A DNA stretch of 44,936 nt from an uncultured Pelagibacteraceae bacterium (GTDB lineage: Bacteria; Pseudomonadota; Alphaproteobacteria; Pelagibacterales; Pelagibacteraceae): NCBI GenBank assembly GCA_902555665.1, contig CACDTF010000008.1, positions 1-44,936 on the forward strand. The letters run 5' to 3'. Numbering within the stretch: position 1 is the stretch's first letter; each line of letters opens with the position of its first letter. This document shows positions 1 through 8,740 of this stretch, in pieces. The translations under genes and the position numbers were made by a program. The notes under the pieces were generated by a model. That model was not told where the DNA came from. It was given only the letters and a program-made list of their open reading frames with translations, and made no database searches.

Positions 1-348
1 TTGCATGTTGCTTTTTGGTTTTTTTCCAACCCAGGTTAAAATCTCAAGATTAGTAGACAATTTTTTTAGAAGCAATTTTACAAATTTTGCCTCTTTTGTT
101 GAACTATTTCTAAGTTTATGATCAACGTGAAAATATTTTACTTTTAAATGTTTTTTTATCGAATAAATTTTTGATAAAAAACATAAAGCTAGACTGTCTG
201 GTCCACCAGAGACCGCAACTATAAAATCCTCGTTTAATTTAAGATTTTTTTCAAATTTTTTATAAATTTTAGAAGTTTGTTTATCTTTTAATTGATTTAA
301 TAAAAACTTATGAGTCTTGTTTGATACATTCAAATTTTTTGGACTCAT
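1..348 (-). CDS. tilS: tRNA(Ile)-lysidine synthase, N-terminal part (cut by window edge)
   Basis: TilS converts the wobble C of tRNA-Ile(CAU) to lysidine using ATP and lysine, so that the tRNA reads AUA. The reverse strand translates to about 116 residues containing the PP-loop ATP-binding motif SGGPDSLAL, then HVDHKLR, both hallmarks of TilS. The remainder lies outside the window. The ATG at 346-348 gives a product overlapping the 3' end of cpoB by 41 bases. No better start lies downstream, though a shorter TTG start is possible. Position after pal-cpoB is the usual alphaproteobacterial order. Identity is firm; the exact start is less certain. Confidence 0.85.
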   Translation of the reverse strand, partial: MSPKNLNVSNKTHKFLLNQLKDKQTSKIYKKFEKNLKLNEDFIVAVSGGPDSLALCFLSKIYSIKKHLKVKYFHVDHKLRNSSTKEAKFVKLLLKKLSTNLEILTWVGKKPKSNMQ

Positions 349-1312
349 ATTTTGCTTTTTGTATTACAGACTGATTTGCATTAGGATATTGTAATTCTAC
401 ACCATTTATCATTTTACATCCTTGGTCTTTTTCACCAATTTGAACCATTGATACTCCAAGTTTTAATAAATTAATTGGAGCTTTTTTTCCTTTTGGATAT
501 TTTTGGTAACCCTCTAAATAAGCAGAAGCTGCATCAGTATATAATTGTCTAATTCTGAATGTTTCTGCGTACCAATATTGTGCACTACCCGCTAACTCAT
601 GATCAGGGTTAGATATAACAAACTCCCTAAACGCTCTTTCTGCTGTGCTATAGTCTCCAACTTTTAAAAAACTTGTTGCAAATTCATATTGCTTCTCTGC
701 ATTTAAGTCTTGAGGAAGTATTTTTTCTTCAGACTGGAAAGTCTCTGTCACAATTGAAGCTGTGGTATCAACAGATTGAATTTGTTGTGAAGTTTCATTT
801 GTATCTGTATCTTTATATGAAATTGTTCCTAAATCTTGAGGTTGCGAACTTCCTGGTAAAACTTTTTGCTCATCTGTTTTTGGCTTTGAACTTAATTGAT
901 TTTCTACGCTACTTATATTTCCAGAGCTAATGTTGGTCTCTATATCTTGAAATCTTATTTGGTTATCTGCTTGAATTTTTGAAACACGGGTAGATAATTT
1001 ATCCAACTTAAAATTTATTTCTTCAAATTTATTAGTGAGTTCTCTAAACTGATCCTCAACCTCAGACAATTTTAATAAATGTCTAGTTAAAACATCTTCT
1101 GAATTTTGATCCAAATCTGAAACTGAACTATCATTGGTGTTAGTTTTCATCTCTATAGATCCAGAATAAACTGCTCTTTCAAGAGTTTTAAGATCATTTT
1201 TTATTATTTCTAATGTTTCGTAAATATTATGGTTATCTGCAATAGAAATATTAATAAAAACCAAATTTAAGATTAAAAATAATTTTATAATTACTAATTT
1301 AAATATGAGCAT
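308..1312 (-). CDS. cpoB: Tol-Pal accessory protein CpoB (YbgF)
   Basis: Periplasmic protein that links the Tol-Pal system to peptidoglycan synthesis during division in model bacteria. The 334-residue product has an N-terminal hydrophobic signal sequence (about 1-25, cleavage after SIA), a coiled-coil region with the family's KTLERAVYSG segment (about 28-125), a low-complexity Ser/Thr/Gln linker, and C-terminal tetratricopeptide repeats (about 205-330, e.g. AERAFREFVISNPDHELA). It follows pal, but a strong terminator lies between them, so it may be expressed partly from its own promoter. Its 3' end overlaps the start of tilS by 41 bases. No clear ribosome binding site precedes its ATG. Confidence 0.88.
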   Translation of the reverse strand: MLIFKLVIIKLFLILNLVFINISIADNHNIYETLEIIKNDLKTLERAVYSGSIEMKTNTNDSSVSDLDQNSEDVLTRHLLKLSEVEDQFRELTNKFEEINFKLDKLSTRVSKIQADNQIRFQDIETNISSGNISSVENQLSSKPKTDEQKVLPGSSQPQDLGTISYKDTDTNETSQQIQSVDTTASIVTETFQSEEKILPQDLNAEKQYEFATSFLKVGDYSTAERAFREFVISNPDHELAGSAQYWYAETFRIRQLYTDAASAYLEGYQKYPKGKKAPINLLKLGVSMVQIGEKDQGCKMINGVELQYPNANQSVIQKAKYESKKFECIKQDS

Positions 1313-1343
1313 AATTTAAATTAGATTTATGATTATAAAAATG

Positions 1344-1385
1344 GCAAAAAAAAGACCCTAAATCCAATAAGGGTTTTAGGGTCTT
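1344..1385 (-). terminator. Rho-independent terminator after pal
   Basis: An 11-bp perfect inverted repeat (1352-1362 with 1375-1385) forms a stem rich in G and C for this genome. Read on the minus strand it is followed directly by a run of eight T, the classic intrinsic terminator layout. It sits 14 bases past the pal stop codon. It is the clearest terminator in the window and should separate tolQRAB-pal from cpoB-tilS. Confidence 0.85.
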
Positions 1386-1398
1386 AAATTTTAAATAA

Positions 1399-1890
1399 TT
1401 AATTTGCTTTAACAGTTACTGATCTTCTGTTTTTTGACCAAGCTAATGGGTTTGAACCAGAGTCAACTGGTCTCTCCTTACCATAACTTAATACCGTGAT
1501 TCTGTCAGAAGATATTCCGTAAGTCATTAAATAGTCTTTAGCTGCATTTGCTCTTCTTTCCCCAAGGGCCAAGTTATATTCTCTTGTTCCTCTTTCGTCG
1601 GCATGCCCTTCAAGAACTACATTTATGTTTGGATTTTTTCTTAACCAAGCTGCTTGAGCTCTTAAAGTTTCTCTTGATGCAGTTGTTAATATCGACTCGT
1701 TTGTTGCAAAGAAAACTCTGTCTGGAACACCTTCAGCTAAATATTCAACTGTGTCTGTTCCTGTGTAAACATCACCTTGCATTTGACCTTGAATGTCTGT
1801 TGCTACTTCTTTTTTCGTTGCACATGCAGATAGCACTAAGCAAGCTGCTAATACTAAAAGTGTGTTTTTAAAAATTTTGTTTAATCTCAT
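1399..1890 (-). CDS. pal: Peptidoglycan-associated lipoprotein Pal
   Basis: Outer-membrane lipoprotein that binds peptidoglycan and TolB. I chose the ATG at 1888-1890 rather than an upstream in-frame ATG (1953). It has a perfect AAGGAG ribosome binding site and starts directly with a lipoprotein signal peptide ending in the lipobox LSAC (Cys23). The longer frame would add 21 residues that spoil the signal. The OmpA-like domain occupies about residues 55-163 and holds the diaminopimelate-binding segment HADERGTREYNLALGERR. Length (163 residues) is normal. It follows tolB and ends at a strong terminator. Confidence 0.93.
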   Translation of the reverse strand: MRLNKIFKNTLLVLAACLVLSACATKKEVATDIQGQMQGDVYTGTDTVEYLAEGVPDRVFFATNESILTTASRETLRAQAAWLRKNPNINVVLEGHADERGTREYNLALGERRANAAKDYLMTYGISSDRITVLSYGKERPVDSGSNPLAWSKNRRSVTVKAN

Positions 1891-1987
1891 TAAATTGCTC
1901 CTTGCTGCTAATTTCAATTTCTTAACTTTTTCACAACTAAATAAAGGTTTCAAGTCTAAAAATCAAGAAATTTGCAAAAATTAATCT

Positions 1988-3328
1988 TTAATTACTTAAT
2001 AAAGATGACCATGATGGGTCTGAAGCATCTGTTGGTGTCTTTATTTGCCTCTCATTATAACCCGTTAAATCTATTGACCACAATTTTGCAGAAAAACCTT
2101 CTCCTTTGGAGTTAGTTTTTGTTTCTCTATAAAATATTAACACCCTTCCATTTGGAGACCAAGATGGCGCTTCTTGATAATAATTTTCAGTTAACAATCT
2201 TTCACCACTACCATCAGTTCTCATTACGCCTATATAAAATTTACCTTTATGTAATTTTGTAAATGCAATTAAATCTCCTCTCGGAGACCATACAGGTGTT
2301 CCATATAAACCGTTACCAAAAGAAATTCTTTTTACATCAGTTCCATCATTCTTCATCACATAAATTTGCTGATAACCACTTCTATCAGAATTAAATGTAA
2401 TATATTTTCCATCAGGAGAATAAGATGGTGAAGTGTCAATGGATGGATGATTAGTAATTTTTTCAACAATTCTATTTTCTAAATCCATAGTGTAAATATC
2501 TGATTTTCCATCTTTAGCAAAACTCATAATTATTTTTTTACCGTCAGGTGAAAAACGTGGTGCAAACGTCATTCCAGGAAAATCTCCAACTACCTCTTGT
2601 GTACCAGTTTCTATATCTAATAGATAAACCCTTGGCATATTTTTAAAGTAAGACAAATAAGTTACCATTTGACTTGCTGGATTAAATCTTGGAGTTAAAA
2701 CTAACTCATTACCTAATGTCAAAAATTTATTATTAGCTCCGTCTTGATCCATGATTGCTAATTTTTTTATTCTTTGTGTTTTTGGTCCTTCTTCTGAAAC
2801 ATAAATTATTCTTGTATCGAAATATCCTTTTTCTCCTGTCAACCTCTCGTAAACTTTATCAGAAATAATATGCCCTACCCTTCTCCAATTATTAGGGACT
2901 GTGGTAAAAGCTAAGGCCATCATTTCTTTGGCAGCTAAAACATCCCATAATCGAAACTCGACTCTTAACTTATCGTCAACATAATTTACTTTGCCAGTAA
3001 TAAGTGCTTGAGCTTTAATTAAATTCCAATCTTCAAATCTTGGTTTTAAATTTGCAATATCAGGAGCTTGTAAAAAAGCCTTTTTATCTAGAGGATTAAA
3101 TAATCCCGAGGTTCTCAAATTATTTTCAACGATATTTGATATCTCGGCGCCAATATTTTCTTTTTTAAGTATTTTTTCAAAACCTTTTCTAGACTCTTCG
3201 TCAATTGACAAAGGGGAAACCGCTAATGGAAGTGGATTTAAATTTCCTCGAGTTATATCAACTTCTATTAATGCATTTGCATTTATAGGTATTAATATTA
3301 ACAATAAAGTTAAAATTTTTTTTAACAT
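1988..3328 (-). CDS. tolB: Tol-Pal periplasmic protein TolB
   Basis: Periplasmic partner of Pal in the Tol system that constricts the outer membrane at division. 446 residues: signal peptide 1-19 (ends NANA), TolB N-terminal domain to about residue 135, then a beta-propeller of repeated PD40 motifs such as [28 protein letters not shown] and [10 protein letters not shown] (about 200-440). Length is typical. It lies 9 bases after tolA and about 98 bases before pal, within one tolQRAB-pal transcription unit. Confidence 0.95.
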   Translation of the reverse strand: MLKKILTLLLILIPINANALIEVDITRGNLNPLPLAVSPLSIDEESRKGFEKILKKENIGAEISNIVENNLRTSGLFNPLDKKAFLQAPDIANLKPRFEDWNLIKAQALITGKVNYVDDKLRVEFRLWDVLAAKEMMALAFTTVPNNWRRVGHIISDKVYERLTGEKGYFDTRIIYVSEEGPKTQRIKKLAIMDQDGANNKFLTLGNELVLTPRFNPASQMVTYLSYFKNMPRVYLLDIETGTQEVVGDFPGMTFAPRFSPDGKKIIMSFAKDGKSDIYTMDLENRIVEKITNHPSIDTSPSYSPDGKYITFNSDRSGYQQIYVMKNDGTDVKRISFGNGLYGTPVWSPRGDLIAFTKLHKGKFYIGVMRTDGSGERLLTENYYQEAPSWSPNGRVLIFYRETKTNSKGEGFSAKLWSIDLTGYNERQIKTPTDASDPSWSSLLSN

Positions 3329-3337
3329 ATGAATATA

Positions 3338-4201
3338 TTACCCTTCTAACATCTCTCTTGCATCAAAATTTAATTGTAATTCTTTCCATCTTTCATATCC
3401 AGTTGTTGGAACTCTTAATGGTTGGCATAACTTGACAGCTCTCAAAGCACTTTCTGCTAAAACCTTGTAAAATCCTTGGCCTGGTTTATTCATTCTTGCA
3501 TGGTCTAAAATTTCTGTTTTTGATACTGTTCCATCAGGTTTTAATTTTAACTTTATTCTTACCAATAAATTTTCATTGTATGGTAAACCTAATGGAATAC
3601 TCCAGCACCCAAATATTTGTGCCTTAAGAGCATCCTCTTCGCTTAGTGTAAGACCTGTGTTTTCTACATTTCTTTCTTGATCTTGAGTAATGTCATCATT
3701 TATTTTTAAAACTTCTGCACTCTCTTCTTTTGATTTATCAATTAAAGCAGCAATATTATTTGGATCAAACAAATCTTTTTTTTCAAATTCTGATACTTGT
3801 TTAACTTCATCATCTACTTTTTCAGGATTTTGTTTTTTTTCCTCTTTTGTTTCAACCTTTTTTAAAGTTTTATCTGGAAGTGGAATTGCCTCAGGTGTTT
3901 CATTCTCTATTTTTTTATTATTTTGATCAGGAGCCAGTACAGTTTTTGTTTTCGTTTTTTCTACTTTTTTTGGTGGAGCTTGTTCTGAAACAAGTTTTTT
4001 TTCTTTCTCTTTTACTTTCTCAATTATTTTTTTAGCCTTAGGTGCAAATGGAATATTGGTTTTTTCTGCTATTTGAATTAACTCAACAGATACGATTGGT
4101 GGAATATCAAGCGGTTTCTTTGCTAAAAAAGGTAAGCTCATAGCTGTAATAAAAATTAACAAAGCATGCAAAACAGAAGAAATAATTAAACTTCTATTCA
4201 C
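3338..4201 (-). CDS. tolA: Cell-envelope integrity protein TolA
   Basis: Inner-membrane-anchored protein that spans the periplasm and transmits TolQR energy to TolB-Pal. 287 residues: one N-terminal membrane helix (about 6-26), a long Lys/Glu-rich extended segment (about 45-190), and a C-terminal TonB/TolA-like domain (about 192-285) with two cysteines (in FGCW and KLCQPL) that could form the usual disulfide. The middle segment is shorter than in enterobacteria, as often in alphaproteobacteria. Five bases separate it from tolR. Sequence conservation of TolA is low, so the call rests on architecture and position. Confidence 0.88.
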   Translation of the reverse strand: MNRSLIISSVLHALLIFITAMSLPFLAKKPLDIPPIVSVELIQIAEKTNIPFAPKAKKIIEKVKEKEKKLVSEQAPPKKVEKTKTKTVLAPDQNNKKIENETPEAIPLPDKTLKKVETKEEKKQNPEKVDDEVKQVSEFEKKDLFDPNNIAALIDKSKEESAEVLKINDDITQDQERNVENTGLTLSEEDALKAQIFGCWSIPLGLPYNENLLVRIKLKLKPDGTVSKTEILDHARMNKPGQGFYKVLAESALRAVKLCQPLRVPTTGYERWKELQLNFDAREMLEG

Positions 4202-4206
4202 TTTAA

Positions 4207-4623
4207 TTACCTTTGTTTATACGGTTCTGAAATCAATGCTACTTTAGTAAAACCAGATCCTGATAGTAATCCCATTATTTCTAAAACTCTCCCATAATTT
4301 ATAGTTTTATCACCTCTAACATAAATTCTGGTATCAGTTCTATTTTTTGAAACTGCTAAAACTTTTGCAATAATATTATCATATTCAACTTTTGCTTCTT
4401 GAATAAAAATTTCACCTTTTGCGTTAATTGACAATGTTAAAGGTTCTGTTTCTTCAGGTAAAGAGTCTGCCGAACTTTCTGGTAAATCAACTTGAACACC
4501 TACCGTTAACAATGGTGCTGTTACCATAAATATAATTAATAATACCAACATAACATCAACGAATGGAGTAACATTTATTTCACTCATAGGTTCTTTTGAT
4601 GAGCGATTAAATTTAAAAGCCAT
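4207..4623 (-). CDS. tolR: Tol system proton-channel subunit TolR (ExbD family)
   Basis: 138 residues: short cytoplasmic N-terminus, a single membrane helix with the invariant aspartate of the ExbD/TolR family (Asp23 in NVTPFVDVMLVLLIIFM), and a periplasmic domain. With TolQ it forms the proton-driven motor for TolA. It is 3 bases after tolQ and 5 before tolA. A TolR rather than ExbD assignment follows from the surrounding tol genes. Confidence 0.95.
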   Translation of the reverse strand: MAFKFNRSSKEPMSEINVTPFVDVMLVLLIIFMVTAPLLTVGVQVDLPESSADSLPEETEPLTLSINAKGEIFIQEAKVEYDNIIAKVLAVSKNRTDTRIYVRGDKTINYGRVLEIMGLLSGSGFTKVALISEPYKQR

Positions 4624-4626
4624 TTT

Positions 4627-5301
4627 TTAGATTATAGTTAAAAATCTTTTAGAGAAGTTTTCTAACTTTTCAGAATATTTTTTAGAGTCATTATTAAATT
4701 TGTTGTAAGCAACTACTGCTGGTATTGCAGCCAAAAGACCGAGTGCAGTTGCAAATAAAGCTTCAGCTATCCCCGGCGCAACTATCGCAAGACTTGTGTT
4801 TCTTGAAATAGCTATAGATTGAAAAGAATTCATAATTCCCCAAACAGTTCCAAACAAACCAATAAATGGTGCTGTTGAACCTACTGTTGCCAAAAAAGTA
4901 AAACCTTTTTCAATTTTTGTCATTTGTTTTTCAATTCCAGCTTCTAGAGAAGCGCTCATTCTTTCACTAATGTTAGTTCTTGTTTTTTTTTTAAGTAATC
5001 CTTCCATTGCATCTTGAAACACAAGTGACATTGGATCATCAAGTTTACTAGGTAAACTATTGTAAAAAGTTTCGGCAGATTTAGAATTCCAAAATTTTTC
5101 TTCAAATTCTTCTGAAGATTTAGTTATTTTTTTAAATAAACGAAACTTTTCAATAATTACAGCCCAAGAATATATTGAGCACAATATTAATATAATCATT
5201 ACAGACTTAACAATTATGTCTGCTCTAAAAAATAAACTGAATAATGAAAAATCAGTATTTGTTCCTAATTCAACTGCTTTTGCTGCAATATCTGCTTCCA
5301 T
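4627..5301 (-). CDS. tolQ: Tol system proton-channel subunit TolQ
   Basis: 224-residue MotA/TolQ/ExbB family protein. Membrane segments lie at about 33-50, 137-160 and 172-196. The conserved stretch VGSTAPFIGLFGTVWGIM, at the start of the second membrane helix, is typical of TolQ. First gene of the tolQRAB-pal unit. Upstream is a 53-base gap to the end of the ruvC-like gene, which probably carries the promoter, though no clear boxes stand out. The usual alphaproteobacterial ybgC (acyl-CoA thioesterase) is absent from this position. Confidence 0.95.
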   Translation of the reverse strand: MEADIAAKAVELGTNTDFSLFSLFFRADIIVKSVMIILILCSIYSWAVIIEKFRLFKKITKSSEEFEEKFWNSKSAETFYNSLPSKLDDPMSLVFQDAMEGLLKKKTRTNISERMSASLEAGIEKQMTKIEKGFTFLATVGSTAPFIGLFGTVWGIMNSFQSIAISRNTSLAIVAPGIAEALFATALGLLAAIPAVVAYNKFNNDSKKYSEKLENFSKRFLTII

Positions 5302-5354
5302 ACTTACTCATCACACGTAAATGTGTCATGATTTTGTCTTTTAATTTAAATTGA

Positions 5355-5849
5355 TTATTCCTCTTTTTGATAAGTTTCATAGAAAAAACTAGCTATTAGA
5401 ATAGCATCTGCCTTGTTGTTATCTTTTTTTTTTGACAATTGTGATGAAAAATATGGAAAAATTTCAATAGCTCTTGTTCTGCTAGCATCTTTTTCTGAAT
5501 TAATAAGGTTAAAATATTTTTTCCACTTAGCAGGCCTAACATAATAAACAGGTAAATGCATTGCACTGCATATTCCTTTTAAAATACCAAAAGATTGACC
5601 AAAATTAAACATGCTAGTAACTCCTTGTCCAGGCATTGCAGAAACTTGTTCAATTACAACCTTTATATTTTTTTTATCAAATTTGTTTATCCTTTCACTA
5701 ATTTCATTAAATATTTGAGCACCATTTACTTGTCGCTTATTCTTCTTACCATCTGTCATGGTTGGCATTTCAATTACGTCTTTTATTTTACCATCTTGAA
5801 AAAAACAGATTGAACCTGAGATGCCTGGATCGATTCCAATAATCATCAT
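5355..5849 (-). CDS. RuvC-like Holliday-junction endonuclease, phage-type
   Basis: Probable Holliday-junction resolvase with an RNase H fold. 164 residues: Asp7 in GIDPGISGS, Glu67 in VVIEQVSAMPGQG, and Asp148 in KADAILIA are likely metal-binding catalytic residues, with Asp143 a candidate for the fourth. The motifs EQVSAMPGQGVTSMFNFG and VRPAKWKK resemble phage or prophage RuvC-like resolvases more than canonical RuvC (whose N-terminus usually reads GIDPGLxxTGxG). It occupies the position where alphaproteobacteria carry ruvC-ruvA-ruvB after yebC, but ruvA and ruvB are missing here. Its start overlaps the yebC stop (TAATG), so translation is coupled. Two adjacent ATGs are possible starts. Confidence 0.75.
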   Translation of the reverse strand: MMIIGIDPGISGSICFFQDGKIKDVIEMPTMTDGKKNKRQVNGAQIFNEISERINKFDKKNIKVVIEQVSAMPGQGVTSMFNFGQSFGILKGICSAMHLPVYYVRPAKWKKYFNLINSEKDASRTRAIEIFPYFSSQLSKKKDNNKADAILIASFFYETYQKEE

Positions 5850-6574
5850 TATATACCACCTAAATTAACGTTTGAATAAACGTTCTGAACATCGTCATCT
5901 TCCTCAAGAGTTTCTAAAAAATCTACAACATTATCTTTATTTTCTTTATTTACTTCAACATTATTTAATGGGACCCATTCAATTTCTGTAGAAATAAAAT
6001 TCGCAATAATTTTCTCAAGATTTTTTTTTACATTATATATTTCACTCATTTGGCACTGAACCTCATGATAATCCTCATAAGAAAAACACTCATCGGCTCC
6101 TGACTCAATCGCTAAATCTAAAATTTTTTCATCAGATATCTCTTTTTTATCAATTTTGATTATACCCAATTGTTGAAAATTGTGAGATGCTGAACCTTGA
6201 GTTCCTAAACTCCCACCGCTTTTTTGAAAAATAGTTCTAATATTTGATGCGGTCCTATTTTTGTTATCTGTTAAAGTTTCAACTATAACAGCAATCTTTT
6301 CTGGTCCAAACCCCTCGTATCTTAAATTTTCAAAATTTGCTCCTGTAGCTGCAGAAGATTTATCTATTGCTCTTTCAATATTATCTTTAGGCATATTTGC
6401 AGATCTAGCAGCCTGTACTGCAGATCTTAGTCTAGGGTTCATTGCTGGATCTTTGTCACCAAGTTTTGCCGCAACGGTAATCTCTTTAGATAATTTTGAA
6501 AATATCTTTGATCTTTGCTTATCAGCCTTACCTTTTTTATGTTTTATTCCTGCCCAATGTGAATGTCCTGCCAT
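5849..6574 (-). CDS. yebC: YebC/PmpR family protein (TACO1 family)
   Basis: 241 residues starting MAGHSHWAGIKHKKGKADK, the family signature, followed by the conserved SANMPKDNIERAI and RYEGFGPEKIAVIVE segments. Family members act as DNA-binding transcription regulators or as ribosome-associated factors that relieve stalling. Which applies here cannot be read from sequence. Ends in TAATG overlap with the RuvC-like gene and lies 5 bases after the YmdB-type gene. Confidence 0.95.
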   Translation of the reverse strand: MAGHSHWAGIKHKKGKADKQRSKIFSKLSKEITVAAKLGDKDPAMNPRLRSAVQAARSANMPKDNIERAIDKSSAATGANFENLRYEGFGPEKIAVIVETLTDNKNRTASNIRTIFQKSGGSLGTQGSASHNFQQLGIIKIDKKEISDEKILDLAIESGADECFSYEDYHEVQCQMSEIYNVKKNLEKIIANFISTEIEWVPLNNVEVNKENKDNVVDFLETLEEDDDVQNVYSNVNLGGI

Positions 6575-6579
6575 GATCT

Positions 6580-7383
6580 TTAAATATTTTTTAGTTGATC
6601 TCCGTATACATAGCTTTTGATGTCTATTGCTAAACCTGTTTTTATATCACAATCTACTATGACGCCACACAAAGTAGCATCTCCAGTAGCGGGAAAGTGT
6701 TTCACTGAATTCTTTTTTAAAAATCTATTCAAGGAATTTTCTTTATTCATTCCAATCACTGAATCATAATCCCCACACATACCTGCATCGGTTTGATATC
6801 CAGTGCCATTATTAAGAATTCTGGCATCATTTGTTGGAATATGAGTATGGGTTCCAACCACGAGAGTTGCCTTTCCATCAAATAGATGTCCTATAGCATT
6901 TTTTTCGCTAGTAATTTCACCATGGAAATCAACTACAAGTAAATCAAAATCCTTTTTCATTTCATTTTCTTTTAAAAATTTTTGAGAAACTTCAAAAACA
7001 TCTTCACACTTTTTCATAAAAACGTTGCCCATCAGATTAAGAACTCCAATTTTTATATCATTCTTTGTTTTATAAATCTGAAAACCTTTTCCTGGTGCAG
7101 GTTCAAATAAATTTTTAGGTCTTAATAATCTTTCTTCTTTATCAATAAATTCCATAATTTCTTTTTGATCCCAAACATGATTGCCAGTTGTAATAACATC
7201 AACTCCACAATTAAAAAAATCCTTACATATTTCTTTAGTTAGTCCCACACCTTGAACTGCTGCATTTTCACCGTTTACTATTACAAAATCGATTTTGTTT
7301 TTATCAATTTCATTTAATAAATTACTTGTTAATTTTGAACATCCTGAAATTCCAACAACATCTCCTAAAAATAAAATTTTCAT
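6580..7383 (-). CDS. YmdB/TIGR00282-family metallophosphoesterase
   Basis: 267 residues with calcineurin-like phosphoesterase motifs in order: FLGDVVG (metal), NGENAA, GNHVWD (about residue 67), VDFHGE and GTHTHIPT. Relatives such as Bacillus YmdB hydrolyse 2',3'-cyclic nucleotides and affect RNA turnover. The physiological substrate here is unknown. Its start overlaps the end of fthC by 4 bases (ATGA), so both probably belong to one transcription unit with zapA upstream and yebC downstream. Confidence 0.88.
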   Translation of the reverse strand: MKILFLGDVVGISGCSKLTSNLLNEIDKNKIDFVIVNGENAAVQGVGLTKEICKDFFNCGVDVITTGNHVWDQKEIMEFIDKEERLLRPKNLFEPAPGKGFQIYKTKNDIKIGVLNLMGNVFMKKCEDVFEVSQKFLKENEMKKDFDLLVVDFHGEITSEKNAIGHLFDGKATLVVGTHTHIPTNDARILNNGTGYQTDAGMCGDYDSVIGMNKENSLNRFLKKNSVKHFPATGDATLCGVIVDCDIKTGLAIDIKSYVYGDQLKNI

Positions 7384-7925
7384 TGTATAATTTTTTTCTC
7401 AGTTATTATTAAATCAAGTTTTTTATCATACTTATTGATAGGTATTTTTTTTATCTCCTGGTATGAAAATCCTAATCCAATTTTAAATATTTTTTTAAAT
7501 TTAGATACTTTTTCTAAATAACGATCATAAAATCCTCCACCATAGCCCAGTCTATTCAAATCATCATCATAAGCTACTAGAGGAACAAATATTATATCTG
7601 GGTAAATTTTCTTTCCTAAAGTTGGCTCAGCAATTCCATACTTATTAATTTTTAAAGGATCTTTATTTGTCCATTCAAAAAAATCCATTTGGTTATTTTC
7701 TCTAATTATTGGTAAGGAAATATTTGCCTTTTTGTTTCTTAAAAAATAAAGCGTATCCAAGTCATCAATCTCATAATTACAAGGGTAATACCCTCCTGCA
7801 TTTTTGAAATTAATTTTATTTTTTTTTAAAAATCGATAAATTCTGTCAGGATTGAGACTAAGTTTTTTATTCAAATTTTTTTTTCTAAGATTTAAAATTT
7901 TACTTCTTAGCTTAGATTTATTCAC
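7380..7925 (-). CDS. fthC: 5-formyltetrahydrofolate cyclo-ligase
   Basis: Cytoplasmic enzyme that converts 5-formyltetrahydrofolate to 5,10-methenyltetrahydrofolate with ATP, returning a storage or inhibitory folate to one-carbon metabolism. 181 residues, normal for the family. Basic N-terminal helix with the NLRKKNL segment, YYPCNYEIDDL, and the diagnostic LGYGGGFYDRYL near residue 126. Follows zapA by 4 bases, the conserved zapA-ygfA arrangement. I looked for a 6S RNA here, as in gammaproteobacteria, but there is no space for one. Confidence 0.92.
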   Translation of the reverse strand: MNKSKLRSKILNLRKKNLNKKLSLNPDRIYRFLKKNKINFKNAGGYYPCNYEIDDLDTLYFLRNKKANISLPIIRENNQMDFFEWTNKDPLKINKYGIAEPTLGKKIYPDIIFVPLVAYDDDLNRLGYGGGFYDRYLEKVSKFKKIFKIGLGFSYQEIKKIPINKYDKKLDLIITEKKIIQ

Positions 7926-7929
7926 AGAA

Positions 7930-8376
7930 CTACTTTGAAATGTTTTCTAATTTTGCTTTTTTTACAAAATTTGATATTTGATCAGCAGCTTCATCAATTA
8001 AATTTTCATATTTTTTTTGATTATCGTCAATTTCTTGTTTTAAATTTTCATGGTCAAGATTTAGTTTTTCAATTTCAGATTCTTTTGTGTCCCTATAATC
8101 ATAAATTAGAGATTTTAGTTCTTTAAATTTTTTTGATAGATCGTTTAATTCTTCTTTTTTTTGATCTACTTTTTTCTTAGTTTCATAATATTCATCCATT
8201 ATTTTTACAGCTGTAATTAATAATAATTTATTTTCACCTAGATTTCCCAAATCATTTTTTAAATTATTAAACTTTTTGTTAATCTGAATTAACAATTCTT
8301 CTAGGTGCTCCTCTTGTCCATCTTCACAGGAAAGCAAAAACTCTTTGTTGTTAAATTTTATACTTACATTTGCCAT
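7930..8376 (-). CDS. zapA: Cell division protein ZapA
   Basis: ZapA cross-links FtsZ filaments at the division site. 148 residues: an N-terminal ZapA globular domain (VSIKFNNKEFLLSCEDGQEEHLEEL, about 3-50; motif split here as VSIKFNNKEF and SCEDGQEEHL) and a long C-terminal coiled coil (about 70-148), extended relative to the roughly 110-residue enterobacterial protein. Its start overlaps the upstream coiled-coil gene by 13 bases, suggesting coupled translation. Confidence 0.85.
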   Translation of the reverse strand: MANVSIKFNNKEFLLSCEDGQEEHLEELLIQINKKFNNLKNDLGNLGENKLLLITAVKIMDEYYETKKKVDQKKEELNDLSKKFKELKSLIYDYRDTKESEIEKLNLDHENLKQEIDDNQKKYENLIDEAADQISNFVKKAKLENISK

Positions 8377-8687
8377 TTATCTATTTCATCCAATAGTGTG
8401 TCAGTTTCTTGATTAAGTTCGTCAATTTTTTCAGAAAATTCAATTTGTTTTCTTTCTTCCAACTTTTCTTTGTTTTTTAAATCCTTAAGTTTTTTTGATA
8501 GATTTTCATGTTCCTCGAGTAACGTTTTATATTTTTCCTCAATCTGTGTTTTTTCAATTTCTAATTGATTTTGTTTTGTGCTTAAATTTTCGATATTTTT
8601 TTGTAATTCAGGATTTGTTAGATCTAAATTTTTTAATTCCTCTAATGCAATATTTAATTTTTTTTCTTTTTCGTTTATAGAATTCAT
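8364..8687 (-). CDS. Small coiled-coil protein upstream of zapA
   Basis: 107 residues, almost entirely predicted coiled coil from heptad-like Leu/Ile spacing and dense Lys/Glu. No catalytic motif or membrane segment. Position just upstream of and overlapping zapA resembles the DUF4164/ZapB-like coiled-coil proteins found there in alphaproteobacteria, so a role with ZapA or FtsZ is possible but unproven. It is the first gene of the minus-strand unit and is divergent from tkt, with 53 bases between the starts. Confidence 0.7.
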   Translation of the reverse strand: MNSINEKEKKLNIALEELKNLDLTNPELQKNIENLSTKQNQLEIEKTQIEEKYKTLLEEHENLSKKLKDLKNKEKLEERKQIEFSEKIDELNQETDTLLDEIDKWQM

Positions 8688-8740
8688 ATATATATGTTTA
8701 TATTATTAAATAGATTCTTCTTAGTCTAGTCAGGATAATT

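Noticed and set aside
1399-1953. Longer pal reading frame starting at 1953
   Set aside because: The ATG at 1890 has a perfect AAGGAG and begins the lipoprotein signal; the extra 21 residues are unlike a signal peptide.
5355-5849. Prophage remnant around the phage-type RuvC
   Set aside because: Flanking genes are ordinary core genes with translational coupling to yebC; no other phage gene is present.
7925-7930. 6S RNA between zapA and fthC, as in gammaproteobacteria
   Set aside because: Only four bases separate the two genes.
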